Source of the DNA: Lachnospiraceae bacterium
GTDB lineage: Bacteria > Bacillota > Clostridia > Lachnospirales > Lachnospiraceae
Length of the DNA: 64,000 nt
Direction: 5' to 3'
Assembly (NCBI GenBank): GCA_025758065.1
Contig: CP107199.1
Span: 3,073,501-3,137,500, forward strand
Of this stretch, positions 44,580 to 52,586 are shown piece after piece. The notes under the pieces were generated by a model. It was not told the origin of the DNA and did no database searches. It was given only the letters and a program-made list of their open reading frames with translations. The translations under genes were made by a program, and so were the position numbers. Position 1 is the stretch's first letter. The number at the start of each line of letters is the position of its first letter.

Positions 44580-44608
44580 TTGACTTATAAAAAAAATTAT
44601 GGTATATT
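44580..44608 (+). promoter_or_regulatory. Promoter of the sodium-dependent transporter
   Basis: TTGACT (44580-44585), 17-bp spacer, TATATT (44603-44608). The transcript would begin near 44615. Confidence 0.6.
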
Positions 44609-44611
44609 TTG

Positions 44612-44652
44612 GAAAGAGTTTTTTCGCATGTGGAGTGTGAAAAAACTCTTTC
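44612..44652. promoter_or_regulatory. Perfect hairpin at the start of the transporter leader
   Basis: GAAAGAGTTTTTTC pairs perfectly with GAAAAAACTCTTTC across a 13-nt loop. It could terminate polC transcripts, but no strong T-run follows. It would equally be the 5' end of the transporter mRNA. Confidence 0.6.
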
Positions 44653-44749
44653 TTGCACTTTAAAAGCAAATTGACGCATCAAAGCGTTAAAGTAATACGT
44701 TGAAATGAAAACAGCGTAAATCAAAGTAAATGGGGGTTTAATATTTTTA

Positions 44750-46117
44750 ATGGAACGTGAAAAATTTTCTTCCAGATTAGGTTTCATCCTGATCTCAGCA
44801 GGCTGTGCTATTGGTCTGGGCAATGTATGGAGATTTCCTTATATTGTAGGAGCTTACGGAGGAGCTGCTTTTGTGCTTATTTATCTGGCATTTCTCCTGA
44901 TCCTTGGTCTTCCTATTGTAGTAATGGAATTTGCTGTAGGACGTGCCAGTAAACGAAGTGCAGCTCTTTCTTTTAATTTGCTAGAGCCAAAGGATACAAA
45001 ATGGCATCTGACCCGATATGCAGCTATGGCAGGAAACTATATGCTGATGATGTTCTATACCACGGTAGCAGGATGGATGATCTATTATTTCATTAAAATG
45101 CTCCGGGGAGACTTTACAGGACTTGATTCAGACGCAGTAGCTGGAGAGTTTACCAGCATGCTTGGGAACCCGACATTGATGGCGGGATTTATGGTTTTTG
45201 TGGTAGTTCTTTGTTTTGGTATCTGTGCCCAGGGGTTGGTAGCAGGTGTAGAACGTATTACAAAAGTGATGATGGTCTGCCTGTTGTTTCTTATGATAGC
45301 ACTGGCTGCTCATTCTATGGTATTAAAGGGCGGTGAACCGGGACTGGAGTTTTATTTAAAGCCTGATTTTGGAAAAATGGTAGATGCAGGACTGGGAAAT
45401 TCTATTTTTGCAGCTATGGGACAGTCTTTTTTTACATTAAGTATCGGTATTGGTGCGCTGGCTATTTTTGGAAGTTATATCGGAAAAGAACACCGTTTGA
45501 CTGGCGAAGCCATCAGTATTACTATTCTGGATACACTGGTTGCATTTATGGCTGGTCTGATTATTTTCCCGGCATGCTTTGCTTATGGAGTTGAACCAAC
45601 TTCCGGTCCGTCCCTGATCTTTATCACACTGCCAAACGTATTTAACCATATGGCAGGAGGAAGACTGTGGGGATCATTGTTCTTCGTATTTATGTCCTTT
45701 GCAGCTCTTTCTACTGTAATTGCTGTATTCCAGAATATTATTTCTTTTGCAACAGACCTTACAGGCTGTTCTGTAAAGAAAGCGGTAGCGTGGAATGTAG
45801 CAGTAGTGATCATCTTGTCATTGCCATGTGTGTTCGGATTTAATATCTGGAGTAATTTCCAGCCATTAGGAGCAGGATCCAATATACAGGATTTAGAAGA
45901 CTTTATCCTCAGTGATAATCTGCTGCCGATTGGAAGTCTGTTATATCTGTTGTTTTGCACCAGCAGATATGGATGGGGATTTGAAAAATTCCTGGCAGAA
46001 GCAAATGAGGGAGCCGGTGTTAAATTTCCAAGATGGGCACGTTTTTACGTAAGTTATATCCTTCCGCTGATTGTGATCTTTATTCTGGTTCAGGGATATA
46101 TTGCGAAATTCTTCTAA
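44750..46117 (+). CDS. Sodium-dependent transporter (NSS/SNF family)
   Basis: A 455-residue neurotransmitter:sodium symporter homologue with about 11-12 membrane helices. The family start FSSRLGFILISAGCAIGLGN then VWRFPYIVGAYGG is nearly invariant and forms the Na+/substrate site of helix 1. FFTLSIGIGALAIFGSY and SFAALSTVIAVFQNI mark helices 6 and 8. Substrate probably an amino acid (tryptophan, tyrosine or branched chain). A leader of about 135 nt with a strong hairpin precedes it; the ATG lacks a close ribosome binding site, with GGGGG 12 nt upstream. Confidence 0.9.
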   Translation: MEREKFSSRLGFILISAGCAIGLGNVWRFPYIVGAYGGAAFVLIYLAFLLILGLPIVVMEFAVGRASKRSAALSFNLLEPKDTKWHLTRYAAMAGNYMLMMFYTTVAGWMIYYFIKMLRGDFTGLDSDAVAGEFTSMLGNPTLMAGFMVFVVVLCFGICAQGLVAGVERITKVMMVCLLFLMIALAAHSMVLKGGEPGLEFYLKPDFGKMVDAGLGNSIFAAMGQSFFTLSIGIGALAIFGSYIGKEHRLTGEAISITILDTLVAFMAGLIIFPACFAYGVEPTSGPSLIFITLPNVFNHMAGGRLWGSLFFVFMSFAALSTVIAVFQNIISFATDLTGCSVKKAVAWNVAVVIILSLPCVFGFNIWSNFQPLGAGSNIQDLEDFILSDNLLPIGSLLYLLFCTSRYGWGFEKFLAEANEGAGVKFPRWARFYVSYILPLIVIFILVQGYIAKFF

Positions 46118-46166
46118 ATAAATTCTAAATGAGAAGCATTTAGAACATGTGAAAAATACAGCAAAA

Positions 46167-46224
46167 GCAGAGGCCTGTGCTGTAAGAGAACAGCATACGG
46201 CTTCTGCCCAAGCATTATTTTTTT
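46167..46224 (+). terminator. Terminator after the transporter gene
   Basis: A long stem GCAGAGGCC-TGTGCTGT with ACAGCATA-CGGCTTCTGC (46167-46207), then a T-run at 46217-46224, nine bases after the stem. Confidence 0.55.
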
Positions 46225-46263
46225 AGTTGTCTAAAAAAAATTAACAATTTTGAAAATTTGTAG

Positions 46264-46292
46264 TTGACAACTGGAAGAATGTGTATTATACT
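46264..46292 (+). promoter_or_regulatory. Strong promoter of the tRNA genes
   Basis: Consensus TTGACA (46264-46269), 17-bp spacer, TATACT (46287-46292), 18 bp before tRNA-Pro. Confidence 0.85.
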
Positions 46293-46310
46293 ATTCAACG
46301 TAATCGAGAT

Positions 46311-46384
46311 CGAGGCGTGGCTCAGTTTGGTAGAGCGCTGCGTTCGGGACGCAGAGGTCGCGTGTTCGAATCACGTCGCCTCGA
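46311..46384 (+). tRNA. tRNA-Pro (anticodon CGG)
   Basis: 74-nt cloverleaf. Acceptor CGAGGCG/CGCCTCG with discriminator A, D-arm GCTCAGTTTGGTAGAGC, anticodon arm CTGCG-TTCGGGA-CGCAG (anticodon CGG), T-arm containing GTTCGAATC. CCA is not encoded. Confidence 0.93.
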
Positions 46385-46392
46385 TTCATTTA

Positions 46393-46464
46393 GGCCTGAT
46401 GGTCAAGCGGTCAAGACGACGCCCTCTCACGGCGTAAACCCGGGTTCGATTCCCGGTCAGGTCA
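46393..46464 (+). tRNA. tRNA-Glu (anticodon CTC)
   Basis: 72-nt cloverleaf. Acceptor GGCCTGA/TCAGGTC (one G-U) with discriminator A, anticodon arm ACGCC-CTCTCAC-GGCGT (anticodon CTC), T-arm CCGGG-TTCGATT-CCCGG. CCA is not encoded. Eight bases after tRNA-Pro. Confidence 0.93.
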
Positions 46465-46473
46465 TATTGGTAA

Positions 46474-46502
46474 GGCTGCTGCATTTGTAGCGGCTTTTTT
46501 TT
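46474..46502 (+). terminator. Terminator between tRNA-Glu and tRNA-Thr
   Basis: GCTGCT-gcatttgt-AGCGGC (G-U pairs) followed by a run of nine T. No promoter for tRNA-Thr was seen after it, so tRNA-Thr may depend on readthrough. Confidence 0.65.
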
Positions 46503-46515
46503 TAAAAATGAATAT

Positions 46516-46588
46516 GCCATTGTAGCGCAGTTGGTAGCGCAACGCATTCGTAATGCGTGGGTCGCCGGTTCGAGTCCGGCCAGTGGCT
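46516..46588 (+). tRNA. tRNA-Thr (anticodon CGT)
   Basis: 73-nt cloverleaf. Acceptor GCCATTG/CAGTGGC (one G-U) with discriminator T, anticodon arm ACGCA-TTCGTAA-TGCGT (anticodon CGT), T-arm CCGG-TTCGAGT-CCGG. Its 3' end is the likely attachment site of the integrase at 48234-49592. Confidence 0.92.
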
Positions 46589-46595
46589 TTGCTTG

Positions 46596-48190
46596 AAACC
46601 CTTGTATTTAAACAATGTCATTAACTTTAGCAAAGAGCAGAAATCGTAAGCATTTATAAAACTATGATTCCTGCTTTTTGTTTGTATATGGGCATACTTA
46701 TCCCCTTCTCTTTGTACTCGTATTTTTTAGCTCAGTACGCTCTTTTATGGGTATTCGAATATTTTCCTGCTAATTGCCCTTTCGTTCTGGTATAATGCCG
46801 ATCAGGACGAATGGGAACAAGATTTTTACTGATATCTTCATATATTTGCTGAAATAACATATTTTTCTTTTGACCATCCGTTTCAAGAAGTATATAAATC
46901 AGATCATTTTTTAAGATTCCAATACTAACAGTCTGATTGATCATCATTTTATGTTTTCTGTTCGCTTCTTTCTGATCCAGTTCACGCTCTGCATCTAATA
47001 TGATATCTTCAACTAAATTGCTCAGATATATAGTGCTGTATATATCTTGTAATAACAGAATAGGTTTTGTTCCTGTAAAATTCTCTAATTGCAACCGACT
47101 CTTTAGCGTTTCATACGCAGTCTCTATCCCCCACCTCATATGATATAATTCTTTTATTTCTTCTGTATGAAATTCAGTTTGTGAAAGATTTGTAGCCAAA
47201 ACTTCTAAACTTCCGTTTTCTAATAGGATTTTTACCATACGCAATGAAATTTCACCTAATTCTTTCATACGTTCTCCATCTGGCGTTCCCTCGTAATGTC
47301 TGATTCTTGACTTATCAAGTTTTATTTTAACTAGCTGATCCTTTTCTGTTAAACTGTTTTGCTCTTTTTTGTAATCACTGCTTTTTAAACGTACGATAAA
47401 TTTAATATCCTTATCCATCATATGTATAAACGCTGGCGTAGAAGGATAGCCTCTGTCCATGATAATAATATAGGGAATGCTGCCTATTGTTTCCGGTATT
47501 CGCTCCATCTGTTTTTCGGCCAGGCGCATTTCATTAAATTTCACCTTATTACAGTCACTTTCCAGTATCATACGATTCATTACATCATAAATACAGCCTA
47601 ATCCTATTTGAGCTTGGGGCTTTGCGTTTTTCCGGCTTGCAGAACCATATAGTTTCAGTGTTTCAGCAGTGGTAGGAATATTAATATCTGAGCCGTCAGC
47701 GGCTAATATTAAATGATCTTTATAAGTTGAAAAGGTGGAATCTGCATAAAAGTTACGGTTATGATATTTATATAATTCTAAAAAAGCATCTGGATTAAGT
47801 TTCATACGCTGTTTCAGATATCCTGGTTTTGAAATAGACACACCAGGATGAGCAAGTTTCATATAATTTCTCAGTTCCAATGCCAACGTCAGCCCCTTTC
47901 TGTTTATCATCGTGAAAAGAAGATCCTGAAGAGGCATTTTTCGAATTCTGGTAAAATAATTTTTATTACCTGATCGGCAAAATGCCTTAAATTCATCAGA
48001 ACTCATTTTTTCTATATCCATGAATGTACGTTTCTGAGAATGTTTCATGTATAATCACATCCTTTTTTGAGCAGGTTCATGGCTTCTTTTTACAATATAA
48101 GCATATCAAAAAAAGCAGGAGATATCTAATCCATTTCGGAATAAATATCTTCTGCTTTTAAGTTAATGACATTGTGTATTTAAAAGGGTT
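46596..48190 (-). mobile_element. IS4-type insertion sequence beside tRNA-Thr
   Basis: About 1595 bp. Inverted ends start AAACCCTT and share ACAATGTCATTAACTT: left 46596-46627, right 48159-48190. One transposase gene is carried. I could not identify a clean target duplication. It lies between tRNA-Thr and the integrase terminator, so it probably inserted after the larger element integrated. Confidence 0.85.
46732..48048 (-). CDS. IS4 family DDE transposase
   Basis: A 438-residue transposase, intact. The catalytic acidic residues lie in ILAADGSD (first Asp), IIIMDRGYPS (second Asp) and the IS4 signature YHMRWGIETAYETLKSRLQ (Y-R-E-K, third acidic residue). The N-terminus MKHSQKRTFMDIEKMSSDEF is typical of IS4-like elements of gut Clostridia. 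It fills most of the IS between inverted ends and has no accessory gene. Confidence 0.88.
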   Translation of the reverse strand: MKHSQKRTFMDIEKMSSDEFKAFCRSGNKNYFTRIRKMPLQDLLFTMINRKGLTLALELRNYMKLAHPGVSISKPGYLKQRMKLNPDAFLELYKYHNRNFYADSTFSTYKDHLILAADGSDINIPTTAETLKLYGSASRKNAKPQAQIGLGCIYDVMNRMILESDCNKVKFNEMRLAEKQMERIPETIGSIPYIIIMDRGYPSTPAFIHMMDKDIKFIVRLKSSDYKKEQNSLTEKDQLVKIKLDKSRIRHYEGTPDGERMKELGEISLRMVKILLENGSLEVLATNLSQTEFHTEEIKELYHMRWGIETAYETLKSRLQLENFTGTKPILLLQDIYSTIYLSNLVEDIILDAERELDQKEANRKHKMMINQTVSIGILKNDLIYILLETDGQKKNMLFQQIYEDISKNLVPIRPDRHYTRTKGQLAGKYSNTHKRAY

Positions 48191-48206
48191 TTTCTTTTGC
48201 ACAAAA

Positions 48207-48234
48207 TAAAAAGAGGTTTGCGAAAATCTCTTTT
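48207..48234 (-). terminator. Terminator of the integrase gene
   Basis: On the minus strand AAAAAGAG pairs with CTCTTTTT, followed by ATTTTG. It overlaps the integrase stop codon. Confidence 0.7.
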
Positions 48235-49592
48235 TACTGGCTAAATCCCATTATTTTCCCATTATCTTGATTTTTCCCAAGAACGGACTCCATAATGTCA
48301 GCCGCTTCCTGGCTTTTTTTCTTAAAGAAATAAGCATATATATTGAGAGTGGTACTGGGATCTGCATGTCCAAGGACACCGGCTACAGACCGGGGATCCA
48401 TGTTGCTGCTGATCAGGATGGATGCAGCGGTATGTCTCAGATCATGGAGTGTAACACTTTCCGGAAGCTTCTCATCTTCAGACTGTGCTACGTTTTCATT
48501 GAAGATCCGGATCAATCGTTTGAATTCATGGCGTGGGCTTCCAAGGTCCATTTGTTTTCCGTTTTCCTGAATAAAAACAAAATTCTTTTTAAATTCCTTC
48601 CCCCGGTATCCCTGCCAGCGGTCGCCCAGGATCAGGCATTGCTTTTTTTGCTCTGTCAGGTACTGGGCAGCTACATCCATAACAAAGCGTGGAACGACCA
48701 CGGTACGTGTGGATCCCGTTTTGGTTTCTTTCATGTAAGTCTCACCGTCTACGTGGGCAGAGGCCTTACAAACATTGACCGTGCATTTTTCAAAATCCAG
48801 ATCATTCCAGGTAAGTGCCAGATTCTCACCCCGTCGGTCTCCTGTAAAAAGAAAAAGCTGAAAACAGAAGCGCCATTTCAAGGGAAGCTGCCAGCTTTGC
48901 GTATATTCAAGGACGGTGTAAGTTGTTCCGTTCTTTAGCTTCCGGGTATGGGCTTTATGCTTTATGTCAATTGGATTGTCCAGAGCCCACAGGAACCATT
49001 TTGCCTGTTCAATGGTAAAATACTTCACCGAATATTCTTTGACCGTTTTACGGCGGTTTGAGCGTTTTCTGGCATAGATCAGAGGATTGATAGAAAGATA
49101 ACCTTCTGACACAGCATAGGAGAGTACAGCGCTTAATACAGCCAGGTCCTTATGGATCGTTGTTTCAGACAAAGGTCCGGGGCGGTTATCCCTGCGGACT
49201 TTGGGATCACGGATCAGGCGGGCATATTCATTGGCTGTGTGGCCGTTGATCCGTGAAAGCTTTATAGATCCAAGATAGGGGATCAGGCGCTGGTTAAGAA
49301 TATTGCGGTACGAGGCATAAGTAGTACGGGCCAGTTCCGGCGGCTGCATATCCACTAGGAAAAGACGGCTGATCTTTTCCAGGGTAAGCTTATCAGAATC
49401 CAGATTTTCACCGTTTTTCATACGGTTTTCCAGACTGTCAGCAAACTTACGCGCTTCACTGAGTGCTTTTTTCTCTGACCAGGTTTCTTTCGGTTTAAAC
49501 ATACGGCTAATGGTGATCTGCTTTCCTGTGCTGTCATAACCGTCTGTGATCCGGATCTCGTACCCAGTCCCTTTTTTTCTGATAGATGCCAT
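48234..49592 (-). CDS. Tyrosine recombinase / site-specific integrase
   Basis: A 452-residue phage/ICE-type integrase. An N-terminal arm-binding region (MASIRKKGTGYEIRITDGYD) and a SAM-like core-binding domain (about 65-170) precede the catalytic domain with the first Arg in FTGDRRGENLAL, HDLRHTAAS and the nucleophile Tyr in LGHADPSTTLNIYAY. It lies next to the tRNA-Thr 3' end (separated only by an IS), the usual placement for a tRNA-targeting element. No excisionase was recognised. Confidence 0.92.
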   Translation of the reverse strand: MASIRKKGTGYEIRITDGYDSTGKQITISRMFKPKETWSEKKALSEARKFADSLENRMKNGENLDSDKLTLEKISRLFLVDMQPPELARTTYASYRNILNQRLIPYLGSIKLSRINGHTANEYARLIRDPKVRRDNRPGPLSETTIHKDLAVLSAVLSYAVSEGYLSINPLIYARKRSNRRKTVKEYSVKYFTIEQAKWFLWALDNPIDIKHKAHTRKLKNGTTYTVLEYTQSWQLPLKWRFCFQLFLFTGDRRGENLALTWNDLDFEKCTVNVCKASAHVDGETYMKETKTGSTRTVVVPRFVMDVAAQYLTEQKKQCLILGDRWQGYRGKEFKKNFVFIQENGKQMDLGSPRHEFKRLIRIFNENVAQSEDEKLPESVTLHDLRHTAASILISSNMDPRSVAGVLGHADPSTTLNIYAYFFKKKSQEAADIMESVLGKNQDNGKIMGFSQ

Positions 49593-49627
49593 AGTATACC
49601 TCCTAAAGAGTATAAAAAATACACCTC

Positions 49628-49750
49628 TTGCCGAGATGCTCCTGAAATGGTATAATCTGACTTGGAGTGTAGGTTATATCTTTCCAGAGTATCTGGCAAG
49701 AGAAAATCTATGTAAAGCCGTTCGGTACGCCAATACCGGGCGGTTTTTTT
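49628..49750 (+). ncRNA. Candidate small RNA, plus strand
   Basis: Promoter TTGCCG (49628-49633), 17-bp spacer, TATAAT (49651-49656). A terminator follows at 49718-49750 (CCG-ttc-GGTA with TACC-ggg-CGG, then seven T), giving a transcript of about 85 nt with no convincing reading frame. Confidence 0.5.
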
Positions 49751-49778
49751 GTGTTTCCAGGTCTTTATTATCTATAAC

Positions 49779-49876
49779 AAAAAAAGCCCTGGAATATATT
49801 TCCAAGACTCTTTCAGCGACCGCCCAGCAGTCATTTGCTAATATCAACATTATAGCATATGAAAAAGTCTTGTCAA
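49779..49876 (-). ncRNA. Candidate small RNA, minus strand (promoter included)
   Basis: On the minus strand TTGACA (49876-49871), 16-bp spacer, TATAAT (49854-49849), then about 64 nt ending in a TGGAA/TTCCA hairpin and a U-run at 49785-49779. It converges on the plus-strand RNA and shares a GGGCGGT motif with it. A 20-codon frame (MTAGRSLKESW...) exists but lacks a ribosome binding site. Confidence 0.5.
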
Positions 49877-49892
49877 ATATTTATGACGGGTG

Positions 49893-50008
49893 AAAAAGAA
49901 AAAAGATGCTATCAGTTGCCTGATAACACCTTCTTTAATTCACCGTAGCGTGAGTGCTCACGATTCAATCATATCCGTATTGTAAAGCAAAAAATATGAT
50001 CTTGTCAA
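49893..50008 (-). ncRNA. Second candidate small RNA, minus strand (promoter included)
   Basis: On the minus strand TTGACA (50008-50003), 18-bp spacer, TACAAT (49984-49979). The RNA would begin near 49972, form a CGTGAG/CTCACG hairpin and end at TATCAG-gcaa-CTGATA (49910-49925) followed by a U-rich run: roughly 75-80 nt. Confidence 0.5.
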
Positions 50009-50135
50009 GGCGTATAAAAGTAAGTGTAAATCAGGTAATATCGTTTCCAAAAGTTGAATTTGCAAGTAATTCTTACAGGTTCTGTTTATTTCAATAGATC
50101 TGCAATGGTAATGGACAGATCTTTAATTTTTGAAC

Positions 50136-50873
50136 TTATTCAGACATAAAATACTGACACCTGTTCCAATAATAATCCTGTTCCAGACGGAATAGGGAAC
50201 ACATTTTTGCTACAGATTCGCTTTCACGGTATTCTTTTAACGCTTCCAGATATTTGGGACGATGAGCATCCTCAATGATCAATGGGGAAATATTATGGCG
50301 CAGACATTCCCTAAAGAGAATCATCCGGCCAGTGCGTCCATTTCCGTCCTGGAAGGGATGAATGCTTTCATAGCGAACATGAAATTCGGCTAGAATTTCA
50401 AGAGTGACTTCCTGGGAAGCATACCAGGAGATCAGCTTTTCCATTTCTTCTGGGACTTTACTTGGAAGTACCGTTTCATACATACCGACAATGTTCGGAC
50501 GTTTCTTGTAGTCACCAATTGCATATCCGTTAGCGCGATCTTCAAAGACACCGCTTTTTAGTTCATAATGGAACTGCTTGATCAGTTCCTGGCTGAGAGG
50601 TTGATCGATTGTTTCAAGCATCTTATTGAACATTAAGAAGTGCCCGTTCATTTCCTCTACATCTTTTGCCCGGTAATAATCATCTGATTTTGGAAGCGTG
50701 CCGGTATCAAAAAGGGAAGCAGTCTGTTCTTCCGTCAGCGTGCTGCCTTCAATCTTGTTGGAGTTATAAGCAAGTAATCGCTGGGTGAGGCCATAGACTC
50801 CAGAGCGGTCACGGCGCTTCCATTCTATATGAAAACGTTCCATAAGGAACTGAATAAATTCTGTTGTTGTCAT
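50136..50873 (-). CDS. Fic family protein
   Basis: A 245-residue Fic-domain protein, normally an AMP-transferase acting on Tyr/Thr/Ser hydroxyls of target proteins. The active-site motif HPFQDGNGRTGR is intact. An N-terminal SNKIEG matches the (S/T)xxxE(G/N) inhibitory helix, so activity is probably self-restrained (class II). No separate antitoxin is needed or seen. It is the first gene after the small-RNA region of the element. The target is unknown. Confidence 0.9.
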   Translation of the reverse strand: MTTTEFIQFLMERFHIEWKRRDRSGVYGLTQRLLAYNSNKIEGSTLTEEQTASLFDTGTLPKSDDYYRAKDVEEMNGHFLMFNKMLETIDQPLSQELIKQFHYELKSGVFEDRANGYAIGDYKKRPNIVGMYETVLPSKVPEEMEKLISWYASQEVTLEILAEFHVRYESIHPFQDGNGRTGRMILFRECLRHNISPLIIEDAHRPKYLEALKEYRESESVAKMCSLFRLEQDYYWNRCQYFMSE

Positions 50874-50938
50874 GATAGCTCCTTTCTAGTTGATTTTAGT
50901 GTAACCATTTTGTTGACATCACCAAAATGGTTTTTATT

Positions 50939-51169
50939 TTACCACTCAATAAGGGGGTATCCGTACTGATCGCGGAATCTGCCATGAAGAATTTTGCTGA
51001 TATCATGCATCCAACCCAAAGTAAAAAAAACAAAAGTACAGAAGAAAAGAACCCCTTTCCAAAAACGTCCGACATAAAAATAATGAAATCCCAATAAACC
51101 GCCAAAAATACATAGAAGCAATGCAGTTTTTCTAGATTTATGGCTAGTATTTGTAACAAAATTACTCAT
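50939..51169 (-). CDS. TM2 domain membrane protein
   Basis: A 76-residue TM2-domain protein: two hydrophobic helices linked by a short turn, ALLLCIFGGLLGFHYFYVGR then GVLFFCTFVFFTLGWMHDI. The open frame extends to 51295, but the ATG at 51169 has an AAAAGGGGAA ribosome binding site and starts the conserved part. Role unknown. A palindrome AACCATTTTG/CAAAATGGTT follows at 50903-50932. Confidence 0.75.
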   Translation of the reverse strand: MSNFVTNTSHKSRKTALLLCIFGGLLGFHYFYVGRFWKGVLFFCTFVFFTLGWMHDISKILHGRFRDQYGYPLIEW

Positions 51170-51400
51170 AATTATTCCCCTTTTCTTATTTCCAAATATT
51201 TCCAAACCAATATACACAAAGGATATAATAAACGAATGCGTCCAGTCTTTCCAGAACAGCAGAAAGGTGTGAGGCTTGATGATCAAAAAGTACATAAGCT
51301 ATGCAGACTGCAGAGTGTTTGCGATATGTTACCGGAAAACCCGTACTATCTACTATAACCTACTTTTTAACCACAATCTGACAAAACTCTACTATATCCG

Positions 51401-51895
51401 TTAACCCAGCTCCGGAAGGCTGGGCGCCTTTTGAGAAGTTTCCTTCCTGGTACCGTTTCCGGCCTCAGCAGGTGGATTAAGCTTTTCAAGATCGTCCTGA
51501 TCGTCCGGGATTAATAATCCAGGATCAGCAGCTACAGCAGACAGTAGCTGCTTTTTGAAAAAATCCATTGCTGCTTTTCTGATGTCTGGATCCAGTTCAA
51601 AATATGTTTTCATGATCTTCAGCTCCAGTGGTGTAGCACCTTTGGCCTTTGCAAAGTCGTCCAAGCTAAAGGTTGTAGGCTGGGCGAACATTGGTTCTGT
51701 GCCATTTCGTAGCCATTCTTCATTTACATCGAATACAGAACATATAGCTTTGATGCTACTATCAGCTACAGTAGAGCCTTTTTGCTCCATATAACTAACT
51801 CCAGATTGCGTTACACCTAGAACTTTAGCGAACTCTTTCTGATTTATTCCCTTAATCTCTTTGCGAAAATATTTTATTCGATCATTTATTGTCAT
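51401..51895 (-). CDS. XRE family phage-type repressor
   Basis: A 164-residue regulator. An N-terminal Cro/CI helix-turn-helix (NQKEFAKVLGVTQSGVSYME) is followed by a linker and a C-terminal region I do not recognise (ELDPDIRKAAMDFFKKQL, then an acidic/proline-rich tail). The ATG at 51895 has GAGGTG upstream, and the frame could extend to 51925. Operator-like repeats lie between it and the divergent genes starting at 52082, giving a phage-like immunity region. Confidence 0.85.
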   Translation of the reverse strand: MTINDRIKYFRKEIKGINQKEFAKVLGVTQSGVSYMEQKGSTVADSSIKAICSVFDVNEEWLRNGTEPMFAQPTTFSLDDFAKAKGATPLELKIMKTYFELDPDIRKAAMDFFKKQLLSAVAADPGLLIPDDQDDLEKLNPPAEAGNGTRKETSQKAPSLPELG

Positions 51896-51928
51896 TATTT
51901 CACCTCTTTTCTGCTGATAAAACAAATA

Positions 51929-52052
51929 TACCAGTCACTTGTATAAAAGTCAATAGGAATAACAATAAAACTGTTGACAAATACAAGTAACTGGTATAAT
52001 ATCAAAATATAAAACAAGTGAATGGTATTTAAAAACAAATTACTTGTATTAA
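51929..52052. promoter_or_regulatory. Operator array and divergent promoter region of the XRE repressor
   Basis: Three related 17-bp sites: ATACCAGTCACTTGTAT (51929-51945), ATACAAGTAACTGGTAT (51982-51998, the inverse with one central mismatch), AAACAAGTGAATGGTAT (52013-52029), plus a half site near 52041-52052. A -35 TTGACA (51974-51979) lies beside the second site, with TAATAT 17 bp downstream. Confidence 0.75.
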
Positions 52053-52081
52053 AAAATAATGATGAAAGGAGAGCAACCATT

Positions 52082-52261
52082 ATGGCAGAAAGAAAAAAAA
52101 CAACAGAAAGCTTAATAGCATTAGTAGCAATGGAGTATGAGCCAGAAGCAGCAGAGGCAATGGCCTTTGTGTCTGAGCTGGAACAAAAAGAAAAGGAAGA
52201 CTTCCTCACATTCCTGGAGGGAGTACGTTTCGGAAAACAGTTGGCCCAGAAGAGTGCGTAA
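52082..52261 (+). CDS. Small protein, first gene behind the XRE operators
   Basis: A 59-residue charged, helical protein (LVAMEYEPEAAEAMAFVSEL, then DFLTFLEGVRFGKQL). ATG 52082 follows GAAAGGAGAG; the open frame begins earlier at 52022, but that codon lies inside the operators. Not recognised. Being first under the repressor operators, it may be an early regulatory or excision-related protein, which is only context-based. Confidence 0.65.
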   Translation: MAERKKTTESLIALVAMEYEPEAAEAMAFVSELEQKEKEDFLTFLEGVRFGKQLAQKSA

Positions 52262-52292
52262 GCACTAGAGCATAAGAAAGGGGTGAGAAGAA

Positions 52293-52586
52293 ATGCCTGC
52301 TGTACACAAAGACATTCAAGCCAGTGACAAAGAAGAAAAGAACCCACATTTCCCAGTCTGGAAAACATGGATTCTTATTTCATTAATAGTCAGTCAGATT
52401 TTAACAGCAGTTCAGATCCGTCAGGCGAATGAGGAGCTGTGGAAAGCTGTGATTCAGTTGGGAGATCATCTGAGTGATCATTTGGATAATGAGATTCAAT
52501 ACAATGAGGCAATGAGCCAGCTTCTTGAAGAGGAAAATCAACTTCTGGAGGAATGTAACAGGAAGTTGGGGGATCGTTTGAATTAG
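52293..52586 (+). CDS. Small membrane protein with coiled coil
   Basis: A 97-residue protein with a membrane segment (WKTWILISLIVSQILTAVQI, residues 23-42) and a C-terminal coiled coil (NEAMSQLLEEENQLLEECNR). It follows the 59-aa gene after 31 nt with ribosome binding site GAAAGGGGTGAGAAG. Its 3' two-thirds overlap, on the opposite strand, the end of the 52390-53259 frame. Not recognised. Confidence 0.6.
   Translation: MPAVHKDIQASDKEEKNPHFPVWKTWILISLIVSQILTAVQIRQANEELWKAVIQLGDHLSDHLDNEIQYNEAMSQLLEEENQLLEECNRKLGDRLN

Noticed and set aside
49546..49893. A 115-codon plus-strand frame over the integrase start and small-RNA region
   Set aside because: It begins inside the integrase gene, crosses two terminators and a convergent promoter, and has no ribosome binding site at its start.
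50903..50932. AACCATTTTG/CAAAATGGTT hairpin as terminator of the TM2 gene
   Set aside because: The T-run lies on the plus strand, whereas the neighbouring genes are on the minus strand; it may instead be a binding site.
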